Assembly: GCA_030694465.1 (NCBI GenBank)
Contig: JAUXYJ010000097.1
Coordinates: 119,676 to 183,675, forward strand
From: Deltaproteobacteria bacterium
GTDB lineage: Bacteria; Myxococcota_A; Polyangia; Polyangiales; Ga0077539
DNA: 64,000 nt
Reading direction: 5' to 3'
Shown here: positions 46,246 through 54,437 of the stretch, piece by piece
How the letters are laid out: each line of letters begins with the position of its first letter
Numbering within the stretch: position 1 is the first letter of the stretch
Notes under the pieces: model-generated
What the model saw: only the letters and a program-made list of their open reading frames with translations
Databases searched by the model: none
Told to the model about the DNA's origin: nothing
Position numbers and translations under genes: made by a program

Positions 46246-47187
46246 GTGATCAAGATGGCCATTGGAGTGGTGTTTAACCCGCGCGCAGGGCGCAATCGCA
46301 AAGACCCCGGGGCGTCTGAGCGCATGAAGCGCGCGCTGGGTGATCACGGGGTGGTCGAGGCCCCGGCGACGCTCGAGGCCCTGCAAAAGACCGCAGAGAG
46401 CTTCAAACGGCAGGGGATTGATTTGTTGGCGATCGCGGGCGGAGATGGCACCAACCACGTCACGTTGACGCACTTTGCGGAGGTGTACGGCGACGACGCG
46501 CTCCCGTCGGTGGCGCTCTTGCGTGGCGGGACGATGAATACGGTCGCGGACTCGCTAAGGCTGCCCCGCGGGCGTCCCGAGGGTCTGCTGGATGGGCTGG
46601 TGCTGAAATACCTCGCGCGTGAGAGCCTGCCGTCGATCGAGCAGTGGACGCTGTCGGTCAACGGAAAGCTCGGTTTTCTCTGGGGTTTGGGCGTAGTTCC
46701 GCAGTTTCTTCGCGAGTACTACGACACCGGCTCGCCCTCGCCGTGGACCGCCGCCCGGACGCTCGCCAGGGGCATCGGGAGCACGCTCACGCGCGGCGCC
46801 ATGTTTAAGCGGCTCCGTGAGGGCGTGGTGTGCGATGTCTTGCACGCAGAGGGGCACTGGCAAGAGCGGCGATGGCTGGCGGTAAGCGCGGGCACCATCG
46901 CGGACATTGGGCTGGGATTTAAGCCGTATTATCTCGCGCCGAGCTCGCCCGGTGCGATGCATCTTTTGGGCATCCACGCGACGCCTCTTGAGTTTGTGAT
47001 GGAGCTACCCAAGGTGCACCGCGCGCAAGCGATGGCAGCATCGCGCGCGACGAGCGCGGTGGTCGAGCGCTTCGTGGTTCATGTCCCCGGCAAGTCCATG
47101 CGCTACATGATCGACGGGGACGTGTTCGAGCACGAGGGTTCTGAAATGCTCGTCACGATGGGGCGCAAGGTCCGGATTATCACCTGA
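46246..47187 (+). CDS. Diacylglycerol kinase-family lipid kinase
   Basis: ATP-dependent lipid kinase (YegS/DgkB-type): IGVVFNPRAGRNRKDPG, the catalytic glycine loop AIAGGDGTNHVTLT, LLRGGTMNTVADSL and the C-terminal VPGKSMRYMIDGDVFEHEGSEM. Length (313 residues) fits the family. GTG 46246 follows a GGAGG site at a rather long 13-nt spacing; ATG 46255 (homology begins MAIGVVFNP) is the alternative. Ends in front of the palindrome at 47199, convergent with menB. Confidence 0.9.
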   Translation: MIKMAIGVVFNPRAGRNRKDPGASERMKRALGDHGVVEAPATLEALQKTAESFKRQGIDLLAIAGGDGTNHVTLTHFAEVYGDDALPSVALLRGGTMNTVADSLRLPRGRPEGLLDGLVLKYLARESLPSIEQWTLSVNGKLGFLWGLGVVPQFLREYYDTGSPSPWTAARTLARGIGSTLTRGAMFKRLREGVVCDVLHAEGHWQERRWLAVSAGTIADIGLGFKPYYLAPSSPGAMHLLGIHATPLEFVMELPKVHRAQAMAASRATSAVVERFVVHVPGKSMRYMIDGDVFEHEGSEMLVTMGRKVRIIT

Positions 47188-47198
47188 TCGCGTCGCAC

Positions 47199-47214
47199 CC
47201 GGCGACGTCGCCGG
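47199..47214. repeat. Dispersed 16-bp palindrome, copy 4
   Basis: CCGGCGACGTCGCCGG between the convergent DagK-family and menB genes; here the symmetry extends to 20 bp (ACC...GGT). It could also act as a bidirectional terminator stem, but there is no T-run. Confidence 0.9.
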
Positions 47215-47227
47215 GTCACGCAGTCGG

Positions 47228-48148
47228 TCAGTAATACCAGGGCCTGTCAGACCAATCCGGCGGGCGTTTTTCGAGAAAAGCGTCGCGGCCCTCGGCGGCC
47301 TCGGCGGTCCCGTACGCCAAGCGTGTCGCTTCTCCTGCGAAGAGCTGCTGGCCCACCAGACCGTCGTCCTGAAGATTAAACGCGTACTTGAGCATGCGGA
47401 TCGCGGTGGGGCTCTTGGCCAACACCTTGCGGGCCCACGCGATGGCCGTGGTCTCGAGCTCTGCGTGGGGGACCGAGGCGTTGATCGCGTTCATCGCGAA
47501 GGCCTCGTCTGCGGTGTACGCGTCGCCCAAAAAGAAGATCTCGCGCGCGCGCTTTTGACCGACCATTTTGGCCAAGTAAGCGCTGCCGTACCCACCGTCA
47601 AAGCTCGCGACGTCTGCGTCGGTTTGCTTAAACATCCCGTGCTCTTTGGACGCGAGGGTCAGGTCGCACACGACATGCAGCGAGTGCCCGCCGCCCGCTG
47701 CCCATCCCGGGACCACCGCGATGACGACCTTGGGCATAAACCGGATGAGCCGCTGTACTTCGAGGATGTGAAGCCTCCCGAGGCGCGCTTGGTCCGCGAG
47801 CGACGGTGGGCCCGCAGGAGCTGTTCCGTCGGTGTATTGGTAGCCATCTTTGCCGCGGATTCGCTGGTCTCCGCCCGAGCAAAAAGCCCAGCCGCCGTCA
47901 CGTGGCGACGGTCCATTGCCGGTGATCAGCACGACCCCGACGTCGCTGCTCTGCCGCGCGTGATCGAGGGCGGTGAAGAGATCGTCGACGGTCTTGGGCC
48001 GAAACGCGTTGCGCACCTCGGGGCGGTTAAACGCGACTCGGACAACCCCGAGCTCTCGGTGTCGGTGATAGGTCAGGTCCGTGCTATCGAATCCTTCGAT
48101 AGCGGTCCATTGCGTTGGATCAAAGGGGTTGGCGCTCGGTGTGTTCAT
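47228..48148 (-). CDS. menB: 1,4-dihydroxy-2-naphthoyl-CoA synthase MenB
   Basis: Crotonase-family enzyme closing the naphthoquinone ring in menaquinone synthesis. VVRVAFNRPEVRNAFRPKTVDDLF, the oxyanion-hole segments AFCSGGDQRIRGKDGYQY and VVPGWAAGGGHSLHVVCDLTLASKEHGMFKQTDADVASFDGGYGSAYLAK, and a C-terminal EGRDAFLEKRPPDWSDRPWYY are classical MenB. ATG 48148 (306 residues) begins the homologous part (MNTPSANPFDPTQW); the ~127 track codons upstream have no homology signature. No other men gene is present. Confidence 0.95.
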   Translation of the reverse strand: MNTPSANPFDPTQWTAIEGFDSTDLTYHRHRELGVVRVAFNRPEVRNAFRPKTVDDLFTALDHARQSSDVGVVLITGNGPSPRDGGWAFCSGGDQRIRGKDGYQYTDGTAPAGPPSLADQARLGRLHILEVQRLIRFMPKVVIAVVPGWAAGGGHSLHVVCDLTLASKEHGMFKQTDADVASFDGGYGSAYLAKMVGQKRAREIFFLGDAYTADEAFAMNAINASVPHAELETTAIAWARKVLAKSPTAIRMLKYAFNLQDDGLVGQQLFAGEATRLAYGTAEAAEGRDAFLEKRPPDWSDRPWYY

Positions 48149-48208
48149 AGCGGTTGTGACCGCAAGGGTTACCACGAGCAGCGCGAGAGGCAGCAAGCCC
48201 CGTGAGGG

Positions 48209-48644
48209 GTGATCTGCAACGCGAGCGGCGTGTGCGCTGCGGCGGCCACATGCAGCGCTGCGACGTGTGCTGCGCCGGGAGTGTGCACAAACTTTAGTGG
48301 GCTCGGCGTCACGTTGTGCGCGTGTCCGAGCAGCGGGACCCACTACACCTACACGATGAACCGTGGTGCGGGTGATTGGACCTCGGTGCGTGCGTCGGTT
48401 ACGGTGCGTAGGCTTATCAACGGCGTGGCCATTGGCCAGGGAAATGACACGCTTTCTCCCACTCGCGCGAGCTTTACCGTGGCCGACAATCAGCAGTGAC
48501 GTCCCTCGGTCGAGATCATCCGCGTACACGATTGTCCCTGGTGGGCAGACCTGCCGCTACACCGAGGTGATCGATGGACGCACGACGATCACCATCCCTG
48601 TAGCGACACCGACGGCGACGGGCTGCACCGCTCCGGCGCTCTAG
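48209..48644 (+). pseudogene. Decayed cysteine-rich surface protein fragment
   Basis: The + strand reads a Cys-rich protein-like sequence (CNASGVC, CSAATC, APGVC, LCACPSSGTHYTYTM, DWTSVRASVTVRRL), stopped by TGA at 48497-48499. The translation then continues plausibly (PSVEIIRVHDC), and needs one base removed to read GGQTCRYTEVIDGRTTITIP to its end at 48644. Upstream there is an in-frame stop just before 48209. This looks like the remnant of one gene carrying a nonsense codon and a frameshift. Coding origin is inferred from composition only; the alternative is chance. The 540-bp gap between menB and the next lipoprotein otherwise holds only the palindrome at 48667. Confidence 0.45.
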
Positions 48645-48666
48645 CAGAGGCTCGCTTCAGAGCGAT

Positions 48667-48682
48667 CCGGCGACGTCGCCGG
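48667..48682. repeat. Dispersed 16-bp palindrome, copy 5
   Basis: CCGGCGACGTCGCCGG, 8 bp beyond the stop of the minus-strand lipoprotein gene and 22 bp after the pseudogene, i.e. at a convergent junction. Confidence 0.9.
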
Positions 48683-48690
48683 GTGAAAGC

Positions 48691-49578
48691 TCAGGGGCTG
48701 TTGAGTGAAGCGCAGTGGGGCGCGACGACCTGGCCCTCGATCATGCCGCCGTCGAACGTGGCAGAGACGTCGTAGACGACCTCGCGTCCTCGCTGCACCG
48801 AGCGTGGGGTGATGGTGACAGCCGTCGCTCGAAGCAAGGGCGAAGCGGTTAACGCCCCAGAGAAATCCAGCAGGGTTGCTCGAACGCCGTCCGCGAAGGT
48901 CTGCGGGGTGTTGTCCATGCGCGCACGGATTCCGGTGAGAACCAGTGTGCGGTCTGGAGTCGGTGAGCTCATGGAGGGACACTCGGGGCGTCCCCCAAAG
49001 TGCGCCTCGATGTGCACACCGTCGGTGCCTTCGACGCCGTGCTGTGCGCGGTTAAATCCAGCAGCGCGTGCGCCGAAGCGCCCGTTGAGCGCGGTCTGCG
49101 GGCATGGACCGTCGCAGGTGGCGTCGGGGCTGGCGTCGGCGCTCGAAGCGTCGCTGAGGGCCCTGGCGCAGATGCTCCCGAGCGTCGGGATTCGCACGCA
49201 TCGCGGGAGGAGCGCCACGCAGTCCATGGGACCTGTGCATGAGTCTGAGCACACAAACGCGCCGGAGGGACCTTCGACGCACAGGGCGCTGACGCAGTCG
49301 TTGCCGTCGCGACAGGGTGCGGCGATCGCGCCTGGGCCGCGGGTCCCGAGCGCACAAAAACAGCCCGTCTGTTCGTTGCATTCGCATCGCTCCGCGGGAG
49401 GGCAGTCGCGATTAAACGTGCACGATGCAGCCGACGCGTCGCCCGAGGGGAGGGTGCCATCGAGGGACCCGGCGACGTCGCCGGATGTCGCGTCTGCGGG
49501 CGCACTCACGGTGGGTCCGCAGTGAACGAACGAGACGCAAAGCGAGAGAAATACCCAGTATTTTCTCAGAGAAATCAT
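48691..49578 (-). CDS. Cysteine-rich lipoprotein
   Basis: ATG 49578 starts a signal peptide with lipobox (SFVHC); GTG 49587 is an alternative. The mature protein has an Asp/Ser linker containing SGDVAGS, which is encoded by the 16-bp palindrome, then an array of disulphide-type motifs (CTFNRDCPPAERCEC, GCFCALG, CRDGNDC, CSDSCTGPMDC) and a C-terminal beta-rich domain (VLTGIRARMDNT, VVYDVSATFDGG). Resembles other myxobacterial Cys-module lipoproteins; no function assigned. 17 bp downstream of the thioredoxin-like lipoprotein gene and probably co-transcribed. Confidence 0.75.
   Translation of the reverse strand: MISLRKYWVFLSLCVSFVHCGPTVSAPADATSGDVAGSLDGTLPSGDASAASCTFNRDCPPAERCECNEQTGCFCALGTRGPGAIAAPCRDGNDCVSALCVEGPSGAFVCSDSCTGPMDCVALLPRCVRIPTLGSICARALSDASSADASPDATCDGPCPQTALNGRFGARAAGFNRAQHGVEGTDGVHIEAHFGGRPECPSMSSPTPDRTLVLTGIRARMDNTPQTFADGVRATLLDFSGALTASPLLRATAVTITPRSVQRGREVVYDVSATFDGGMIEGQVVAPHCASLNSP
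49469..49484. repeat. Dispersed 16-bp palindrome, copy 6
   Basis: CCGGCGACGTCGCCGG inside the lipoprotein gene, encoding GDVAG in its linker, a different reading frame from the FAS copies. Confidence 0.9.
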
Positions 49579-49595
49579 CGGAGTCACTCGCGCTC

Positions 49596-50270
49596 TCAGC
49601 GGTTCGCGATCGCGACGATGCGCGTGCGCAGGTCGTTGTAGTTTTGGCTCTGCGTCAGGGGTCGCGGAGTGAGGTTATAGACCAGCCTTCGCGTGCGCTC
49701 GGCGTCAATCACGATGACGTCGCGAAGGGTCGCCTGCCACATCCGCTGGACACCGACGGCGTGCGTGTCTTGCAGCAACGGCAAGGTTGTCGCCTGCACG
49801 ACAGGCAGCGCGGCGCCGTCGCTGTCTAGGTCTGCGATCACGAAAAACTTTACGGGGACCGTGGTGGCCATGCCGGCGAGCTCGGTCTTCATGCGGTCGA
49901 GCTCGTGTGCCATTTCGGTGCAGAACGCGCAGGCCGCGGTGGCGAAGTAGAAGACCGCGACCGAGCCCGCTTGCCCAGAGAGCGTGACGGGCATGTTGAA
50001 GGTTGGGGACCTTGGGTTGCTGTCGGTGAGCAAGAAGTCTTGGAGAGGAACCTCTTCGACGTCGGGGATTCCGCCATCGCTGGGAGTTGATACCTCGCTG
50101 GCAGTCGCGTCCCGGGCTGTGGCGTCACGCACCGCGCTGTCCGTCACGGAGCTGTCCTGCGGCGCCGCGGCGTCGTCGTCGACCCTCGCGTCCTGCGTCG
50201 GAGCGGGCGGAGAACACGCGCCGAGCGAGAGCGAAAGCACAAGAGCAGCCGTTTGTCTAAGCGTCACCAT
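49596..50270 (-). CDS. Thioredoxin-fold lipoprotein
   Basis: A 224-residue lipoprotein from ATG 50270 (LSLGAC lipobox) with an Asp/Ala/Ser linker. The C-terminal ~140 residues are a thioredoxin/TlpA-like domain: VAVFYFATAACAFCTEMAHELDRM (CxxC redox motif CAFC), KFFVIADLDSDGAALPVVQATTLP and VIVIDAERTRRLVYNL. It is probably an extracytoplasmic thiol-disulphide or peroxiredoxin-like reductase, fitting the neighbouring disulphide-rich lipoprotein downstream. Confidence 0.8.
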   Translation of the reverse strand: MVTLRQTAALVLSLSLGACSPPAPTQDARVDDDAAAPQDSSVTDSAVRDATARDATASEVSTPSDGGIPDVEEVPLQDFLLTDSNPRSPTFNMPVTLSGQAGSVAVFYFATAACAFCTEMAHELDRMKTELAGMATTVPVKFFVIADLDSDGAALPVVQATTLPLLQDTHAVGVQRMWQATLRDVIVIDAERTRRLVYNLTPRPLTQSQNYNDLRTRIVAIANR

Positions 50271-50321
50271 GAGGTCGATCGTGCCTCGCGTGAGCCAGGT
50301 CTGCAATCGACTCGTGTGAAT

Positions 50322-51356
50322 TCAGCTCTTGGCGAACTCGACCGCGTAGCGCGCTTTGCAGTAAGCGCACACCACCTCGGTCTGTCCTCGAACGGGCGCG
50401 ACGATGGCAGCGCCGCAGTTATCGCACTTGCTCGGCCATTTGAGCGGCATCGCGGCGCTGTGTGCGACCGGCGCGCTCTGGGCGGTGCGTTGGACGCGCC
50501 ACGCCTCGAGCTGGCCGCTGCGGGCTCGCTCGATAAAGTCGTCGAAGCTCTTGGAGTCCGCGCTGCCGAGCACAAACACGGCGCTCATGGGGTTGCCTGT
50601 GTTCGGCTGAAATCGCAGGGTTAACACCTCGTCCTTCATAAACCAGCCGCGCTCGGAGTCTTCGCTCGACGCGATGTGACCGATGGCGCGCTCGATCATG
50701 GTGCTTCGTTGTCCGGTGGTTCGCTCGAAGCGAATCATCAGATCGGTGAGGTAAATTACACCGGGAGCGGCTCCTTGGGGGCAGTCTTCCCAGGTGGCTG
50801 CGGCCACGGCGAGGGGGCTCTCTTCGGCGCGCACTCTGAAGCTCGCCTGGTCAAACTGGTCCATGGTCCAGTGGGCGCCCGCGACGCCCGCGCTCACGGT
50901 GTCCACGAGCTTTGTAAAGGGCTCGGCGACGCTCGCGATGCGTTGTTCGACGGCCTGGGTCTGGGCTTCGAGGCGATCGCGCTCGGAGGCGACACCGTCC
51001 ACCTGTGCGACGCTCAATCGATTGCGGCTGGCGAGGTTTGCGGCGTTGCGGCCGAGGGCCTCGGCTTGCTGACGCAGCTGCTGTGCAGCGCGCTGAGACT
51101 CGTTGCGCGCGGTGCCGATGGCGTGGTCCGCGGTGCGTCGCGCCTCGGCGAGCTGCTGCTCGAGGTTGGGCCAAAACGAAAACCCGCGCGAGCGTAGTCG
51201 CCGAAGTTCGTCGTGCAACTGCTGCAATTTTGCATACCGATCGTTGAGCTCTTGCAAAGGAGCTGCGAACGAGATGCGCTGCAGCAGGCTCGTCGCGTCG
51301 TCTGAGATGGCCTGTGCGTCTGCGTTGAGGTCTTGGTCGTCGTCGTGCTGGCTCAT
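50322..51356 (-). CDS. Coiled-coil protein with C-terminal zinc ribbon
   Basis: A 344-residue cytosolic protein. Residues ~25-150 are heptad-rich (LQQLHDELRRLRSR, AEARRTADHAIGTARNESQRAAQQLRQQAEAL), suggesting a long coiled coil; a middle alpha/beta region follows, and the C-terminus ends in a four-Cys zinc ribbon (CDNCGAAIV...CAYCKARYAV). No named family is recognised. Its start lies 3 bp after the Spo0M-like stop on the same strand, so the two proteins are probably made and used together. Confidence 0.75.
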   Translation of the reverse strand: MSQHDDDQDLNADAQAISDDATSLLQRISFAAPLQELNDRYAKLQQLHDELRRLRSRGFSFWPNLEQQLAEARRTADHAIGTARNESQRAAQQLRQQAEALGRNAANLASRNRLSVAQVDGVASERDRLEAQTQAVEQRIASVAEPFTKLVDTVSAGVAGAHWTMDQFDQASFRVRAEESPLAVAAATWEDCPQGAAPGVIYLTDLMIRFERTTGQRSTMIERAIGHIASSEDSERGWFMKDEVLTLRFQPNTGNPMSAVFVLGSADSKSFDDFIERARSGQLEAWRVQRTAQSAPVAHSAAMPLKWPSKCDNCGAAIVAPVRGQTEVVCAYCKARYAVEFAKS

Positions 51357-51359
51357 AGA

Positions 51360-52163
51360 TTACGACTCACCTGCGGGAGGTACGGCGGGCTCTTCGATGG
51401 GCGCCTGAGGCTCGGGAGCGGTCGCGATCGGTGCTGGTTTTTCGCTGATTGAATCTGTCTTTACCCAGGTCGCGGCGCGGCCATCGGACCACTGGACGAG
51501 GCTCACGGCGGCGCGCACCTCGACGACCATCGCGGGCGCGCTCACGCCTTGGGCGTCGTTGACGATCACGTCGACGCCAGGGCTCGGGACCCACGGAGTG
51601 GGAGCTAGAGTCGGAGCTGACATAGGAGCCGTGGGAGGCGCTTGCGCTGCAAAATTGCTGGCAAAATGCGATTGTGGGAGCGGCTGTTGCGGGGCCGCGG
51701 TGACCGGAGCGCCCGGCGCAGGCGCGAAGGGCTGCGTGCCTCCGACCAGGGTGATCGGCAGCTGCTGTGAAGAGTCAATGGTCTGCCCGACGACGGGCGC
51801 GACGGCGTAGAGCTGGTAGTCCATCTGGCCGTGAACGGTGGGGTAGAGACCCTCGGGGATTTGCACTTGAACAGTAAAATCCCTTGATGTTCCGGCGAGC
51901 ACCGTGAAGCGCTCGCTGACCAAAATAGGCTGAATGAGGTCGCGTGTTTGGGGTTGAAGCTGAGGTCCCAGTGGGCCCTGCGTCCACTGCTGCACGGTCG
52001 TGTGAAAATGCAGCCGCAAGAACAAGACCTCGCGATGCTGTTCGGGCGAGTCAAACCGGAGCTGTACTTGGATCACCGCACCCGGCGTAAGGACCAGCGT
52101 CGGGGTATGCAGTAGCAACGCGCCGCGAGGACCGAAGACCGCGCGAAAAAAGCTCTCGAACAT
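51360..52163 (-). CDS. Spo0M/arrestin-like domain protein
   Basis: N-terminal ~130 residues resemble the Spo0M/arrestin-like beta sandwich: VIQVQLRFDSPEQHREVLFLRLHF, DFTVQVQIPEGLYPTVHGQMDYQLYAV. A Pro/Ala/Gln linker is followed by a C-terminal small domain (VDVIVNDAQGVSAPAMVVEVRAAVSLVQWSDGRAATWV), reminiscent of Tudor-like folds. Gene follows GAGGAG ~10 bp before ATG 52163. Spo0M in Bacillus links to cell-cycle and sporulation control; the role here is open. Co-transcribed with the coiled-coil zinc-ribbon protein. Confidence 0.65.
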   Translation of the reverse strand: MFESFFRAVFGPRGALLLHTPTLVLTPGAVIQVQLRFDSPEQHREVLFLRLHFHTTVQQWTQGPLGPQLQPQTRDLIQPILVSERFTVLAGTSRDFTVQVQIPEGLYPTVHGQMDYQLYAVAPVVGQTIDSSQQLPITLVGGTQPFAPAPGAPVTAAPQQPLPQSHFASNFAAQAPPTAPMSAPTLAPTPWVPSPGVDVIVNDAQGVSAPAMVVEVRAAVSLVQWSDGRAATWVKTDSISEKPAPIATAPEPQAPIEEPAVPPAGES

Positions 52164-52364
52164 GGTGAATCACTCCTCGTGGTGGACGATCGGTTTTGCG
52201 TGCAAACACGCCGGTGTTTCTTGTGTGCCATCGCGGCACTTCGCGCGATGGTAACGCTTGCGGCCTTGAGTCTGACAGTCCCGAGTGCGCTTGCTTGCGC
52301 GATCGCGTCGCGATAGTTCACCCCCACCGCAAGTGCTTCCCGACGTACGCTGGATCGCCTCGTT

Positions 52365-53015
52365 TTGAACCTCTCGACCGCGCTCACACTTGGGCTGACT
52401 CTGGGCTTGCGACATGCGCTTGACGTCGATCACGTCGTCGCGACGGCGACCATGGTCCGAGGGGATGGCAACGTGACCGGAGCGCTACGAATCGGCGCGC
52501 TCTGGGGCCTCGGACACAGCGCGGTGATCGTCGTGTTGGGCGGCGCGTTGGTCGCATCAGGGATGCGGTTTTCTGCGCGATGGACCCTTGGTGCCGAGCT
52601 GATCGTGTGTGCCATGCTGGTGGTCCTCGGCGCGCTGAGCCTCCGGTCTTCGAGCGCCGATGAGCGCTCAGCACACGAGCACTCCCACGAGCCCAGCGAC
52701 GCGAGCGCGCACGCGAGACCACGGTCGGGGTTGCGCTCTGTGATGGTGGGCGCGGTGCACGGGCTCGCGGGGTCCGGCTCGACGGCCGTGCTGGCCGCAT
52801 CAAGCGCGCGCACGACCGAAGAAGCGCTGGCTTTTCTCATGCTCTTTGCGGTCGGAACGACCCTCACGATGGCCGCAGTCACCCTCGCGCTCGCGCAGCC
52901 GTTGCGTTGGTCTGCGCGTGGCGCTCCGGCGTTGCAGCGCAGGCTGATCCGAGGCGCGGGGTGGCTCTCGGTGCTCGTCGGCGGCGCGCTCGCGGTTCAT
53001 CTGCTGCGCGGCTGA
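52365..53015 (+). CDS. NicO-family Ni/Co or related permease
   Basis: A 216-residue membrane protein with the NicO/HoxN signature HALDVDHVVA (HxxxxDH) in helix one and a second motif VHGLAGSGS; a His-rich cytoplasmic loop (HEHSHEPSDASAHARP) separates the halves. About six transmembrane segments are visible. It begins at TTG 52365, an uncommon start, but the conserved region begins within 15 residues. Transports Ni2+ or Co2+ in relatives; the metal is not determined here. Confidence 0.8.
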   Translation: MNLSTALTLGLTLGLRHALDVDHVVATATMVRGDGNVTGALRIGALWGLGHSAVIVVLGGALVASGMRFSARWTLGAELIVCAMLVVLGALSLRSSSADERSAHEHSHEPSDASAHARPRSGLRSVMVGAVHGLAGSGSTAVLAASSARTTEEALAFLMLFAVGTTLTMAAVTLALAQPLRWSARGAPALQRRLIRGAGWLSVLVGGALAVHLLRG

Positions 53016-53446
53016 GAGTTGGCTGCCTGCAGTGTGTCCAGGGCGATCTCGACGCTGGCGCCTCCGTGGGTGTCCTGGACCCAGGCGACCCCTCGCCGAA
53101 GGTCTACGTGCATGCGGGGATCGCCGTCGCGAGATGGCGGCTGCGGGTCGGCTGCGGACTCCCACTGCCCTTGGTGCACAGTGCACACGTCGCTGTAGCC
53201 GCCGAGGTTTGGCGGCCCGTAGAGCGTGAGACCGCCGCACGCGACGCGCACGCGACATGGGTAGTTGAGCTTGCTTGAGGGCGCGATTTGGACCGAGCAG
53301 CGCGCGCCTGGCGTGAGAGACAAGATCGCGCTCGCGTGGACCACAGACCCCCCGCGCATCACCGCCTGAACGCGCGGAACGCGTTGGGACCAGACCGCGC
53401 CGATCAGTGCGCTGAGCGCTGCGATTGCGACGAGAGATTTAGACAT
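52997..53446 (-). CDS. Secreted hypothetical protein
   Basis: ATG 53446 with a good AAGGAG site seven bases before it; the long track start is not used. The 149-residue protein has an N-terminal hydrophobic segment (SLVAIAALSALIGAVW) that could be a signal peptide or anchor, then beta-rich sequence with Cys residues (ARCSVQIAPS, PCRVRVACGGLTLYGPP). No family recognised. Convergent overlap of 19 bp with the NicO gene. Confidence 0.65.
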   Translation of the reverse strand: MSKSLVAIAALSALIGAVWSQRVPRVQAVMRGGSVVHASAILSLTPGARCSVQIAPSSKLNYPCRVRVACGGLTLYGPPNLGGYSDVCTVHQGQWESAADPQPPSRDGDPRMHVDLRRGVAWVQDTHGGASVEIALDTLQAANSQPRSR

Positions 53447-53648
53447 CTTGGGCTCCTTCGTCAGATGCCTTATGCGTGTGTCATGCCAACGCGAATGTAC
53501 TGCAAAATGACTGACCATTTTATCGCGCGGGTCTTGCCATGGTTCGCGGGTGTCCGCTCGAGCGGACGGTCTGCGGCGGGCTGTCCGCTGGGGCGGACCG
53601 GGGCGTTTGCGGGCGCGATGCGCAGGCGCTTTGCTACCCTCGCACTCG

Positions 53649-54437
53649 ATGAGCCAATACAGCGTCGAGATCATCCCTTGCCTCGCGGACAACTACGCGT
53701 ACTTGATCACCTGTGACCGCTCGGGCGCTGTCCTGTGCGTGGACCCTGGCGAGGGTGAGCCAGTGCTTGATGCGCTCGATGCGCGAGGGGTCAAGCTCGA
53801 CGCGGTGCTCTGCACGCATCACCACTTGGACCACGTCGGGGGTCTTGCGGTGCTGCGCGGGCGCTACGGTAGCGCTCTGCGTGTATTCGCCCATGGGTCG
53901 GACGCGACGCGGATCGACGGGCCCATCGAGCCGCTCGAGCACACCCAGTCGGTGCGTCTGGGGCAGCTCGATGTCACAGCGCTTCATGTGCCGGCTCACA
54001 CGACCGGAGCGCTGGCGTACGTGGTCGATTCGGCGGCTGTTTTTACAGGCGATACCTTGTTCTCTGCGGGATGTGGGAGGCTCTTTGAGGGCACCGCCGA
54101 GATGATGACCCACGCGCTCATGGACACCTTGGGGGCGCTCTCAGACGACGTCTTGATGTACCCAGGGCATGAGTACGCTGAGCGAAACCTTGGGTTTGCC
54201 GCGATGATTTCGCCCGGTCATTTGCCTACGCAAGCGCGCATCGCGCGTGTCGCGACCCTGCGCGCCCACGGCGAGCCAGCGGTGCCAAGCACGCTCGGCG
54301 AAGAGCGCGAGACCAACCCATTTTTGCGGCTGAGCGCCGAGGACATTCGAGCGTTTGCGCGCGCACAAGCTGCGTACAGCGGAGAAGATCCATCAGCGAT
54401 TTTACAGGTGATAAGGTCTGCGCGCGACCGCTATTAG
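53649..54437 (+). CDS. gloB: Hydroxyacylglutathione hydrolase (glyoxalase II)
   Basis: Metallo-beta-lactamase-fold enzyme that hydrolyses S-lactoylglutathione. Metal ligands lie in CTHHHLDHVGG, then HVPAHTTGALAYV, FTGDTLFSAGCGRLFEGTAEMM, and MYPGHEYAERNLGFA, all typical of GloB. ATG 53649 (262 residues) starts at SQYSVEIIPCLADNYAYLI, the usual GloB beginning; the longer track start adds an unsupported Arg-rich stretch. Its 3' end overlaps the convergent secreted-protein gene by 4 bp. Confidence 0.93.
   Translation: MSQYSVEIIPCLADNYAYLITCDRSGAVLCVDPGEGEPVLDALDARGVKLDAVLCTHHHLDHVGGLAVLRGRYGSALRVFAHGSDATRIDGPIEPLEHTQSVRLGQLDVTALHVPAHTTGALAYVVDSAAVFTGDTLFSAGCGRLFEGTAEMMTHALMDTLGALSDDVLMYPGHEYAERNLGFAAMISPGHLPTQARIARVATLRAHGEPAVPSTLGEERETNPFLRLSAEDIRAFARAQAAYSGEDPSAILQVIRSARDRY

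Noticed and set aside
48149-48529. N-terminal extension of MenB with a hydrophobic signal-like stretch
   Set aside because: The stretch lies before the conserved MenB start and is antisense to the decayed gene; MenB is cytosolic, so the likeness is chance.
53550-53648. Extended N-terminus of the glyoxalase II ORF
   Set aside because: Arg-rich, without family resemblance; GloB homology begins at the ATG at 53649.
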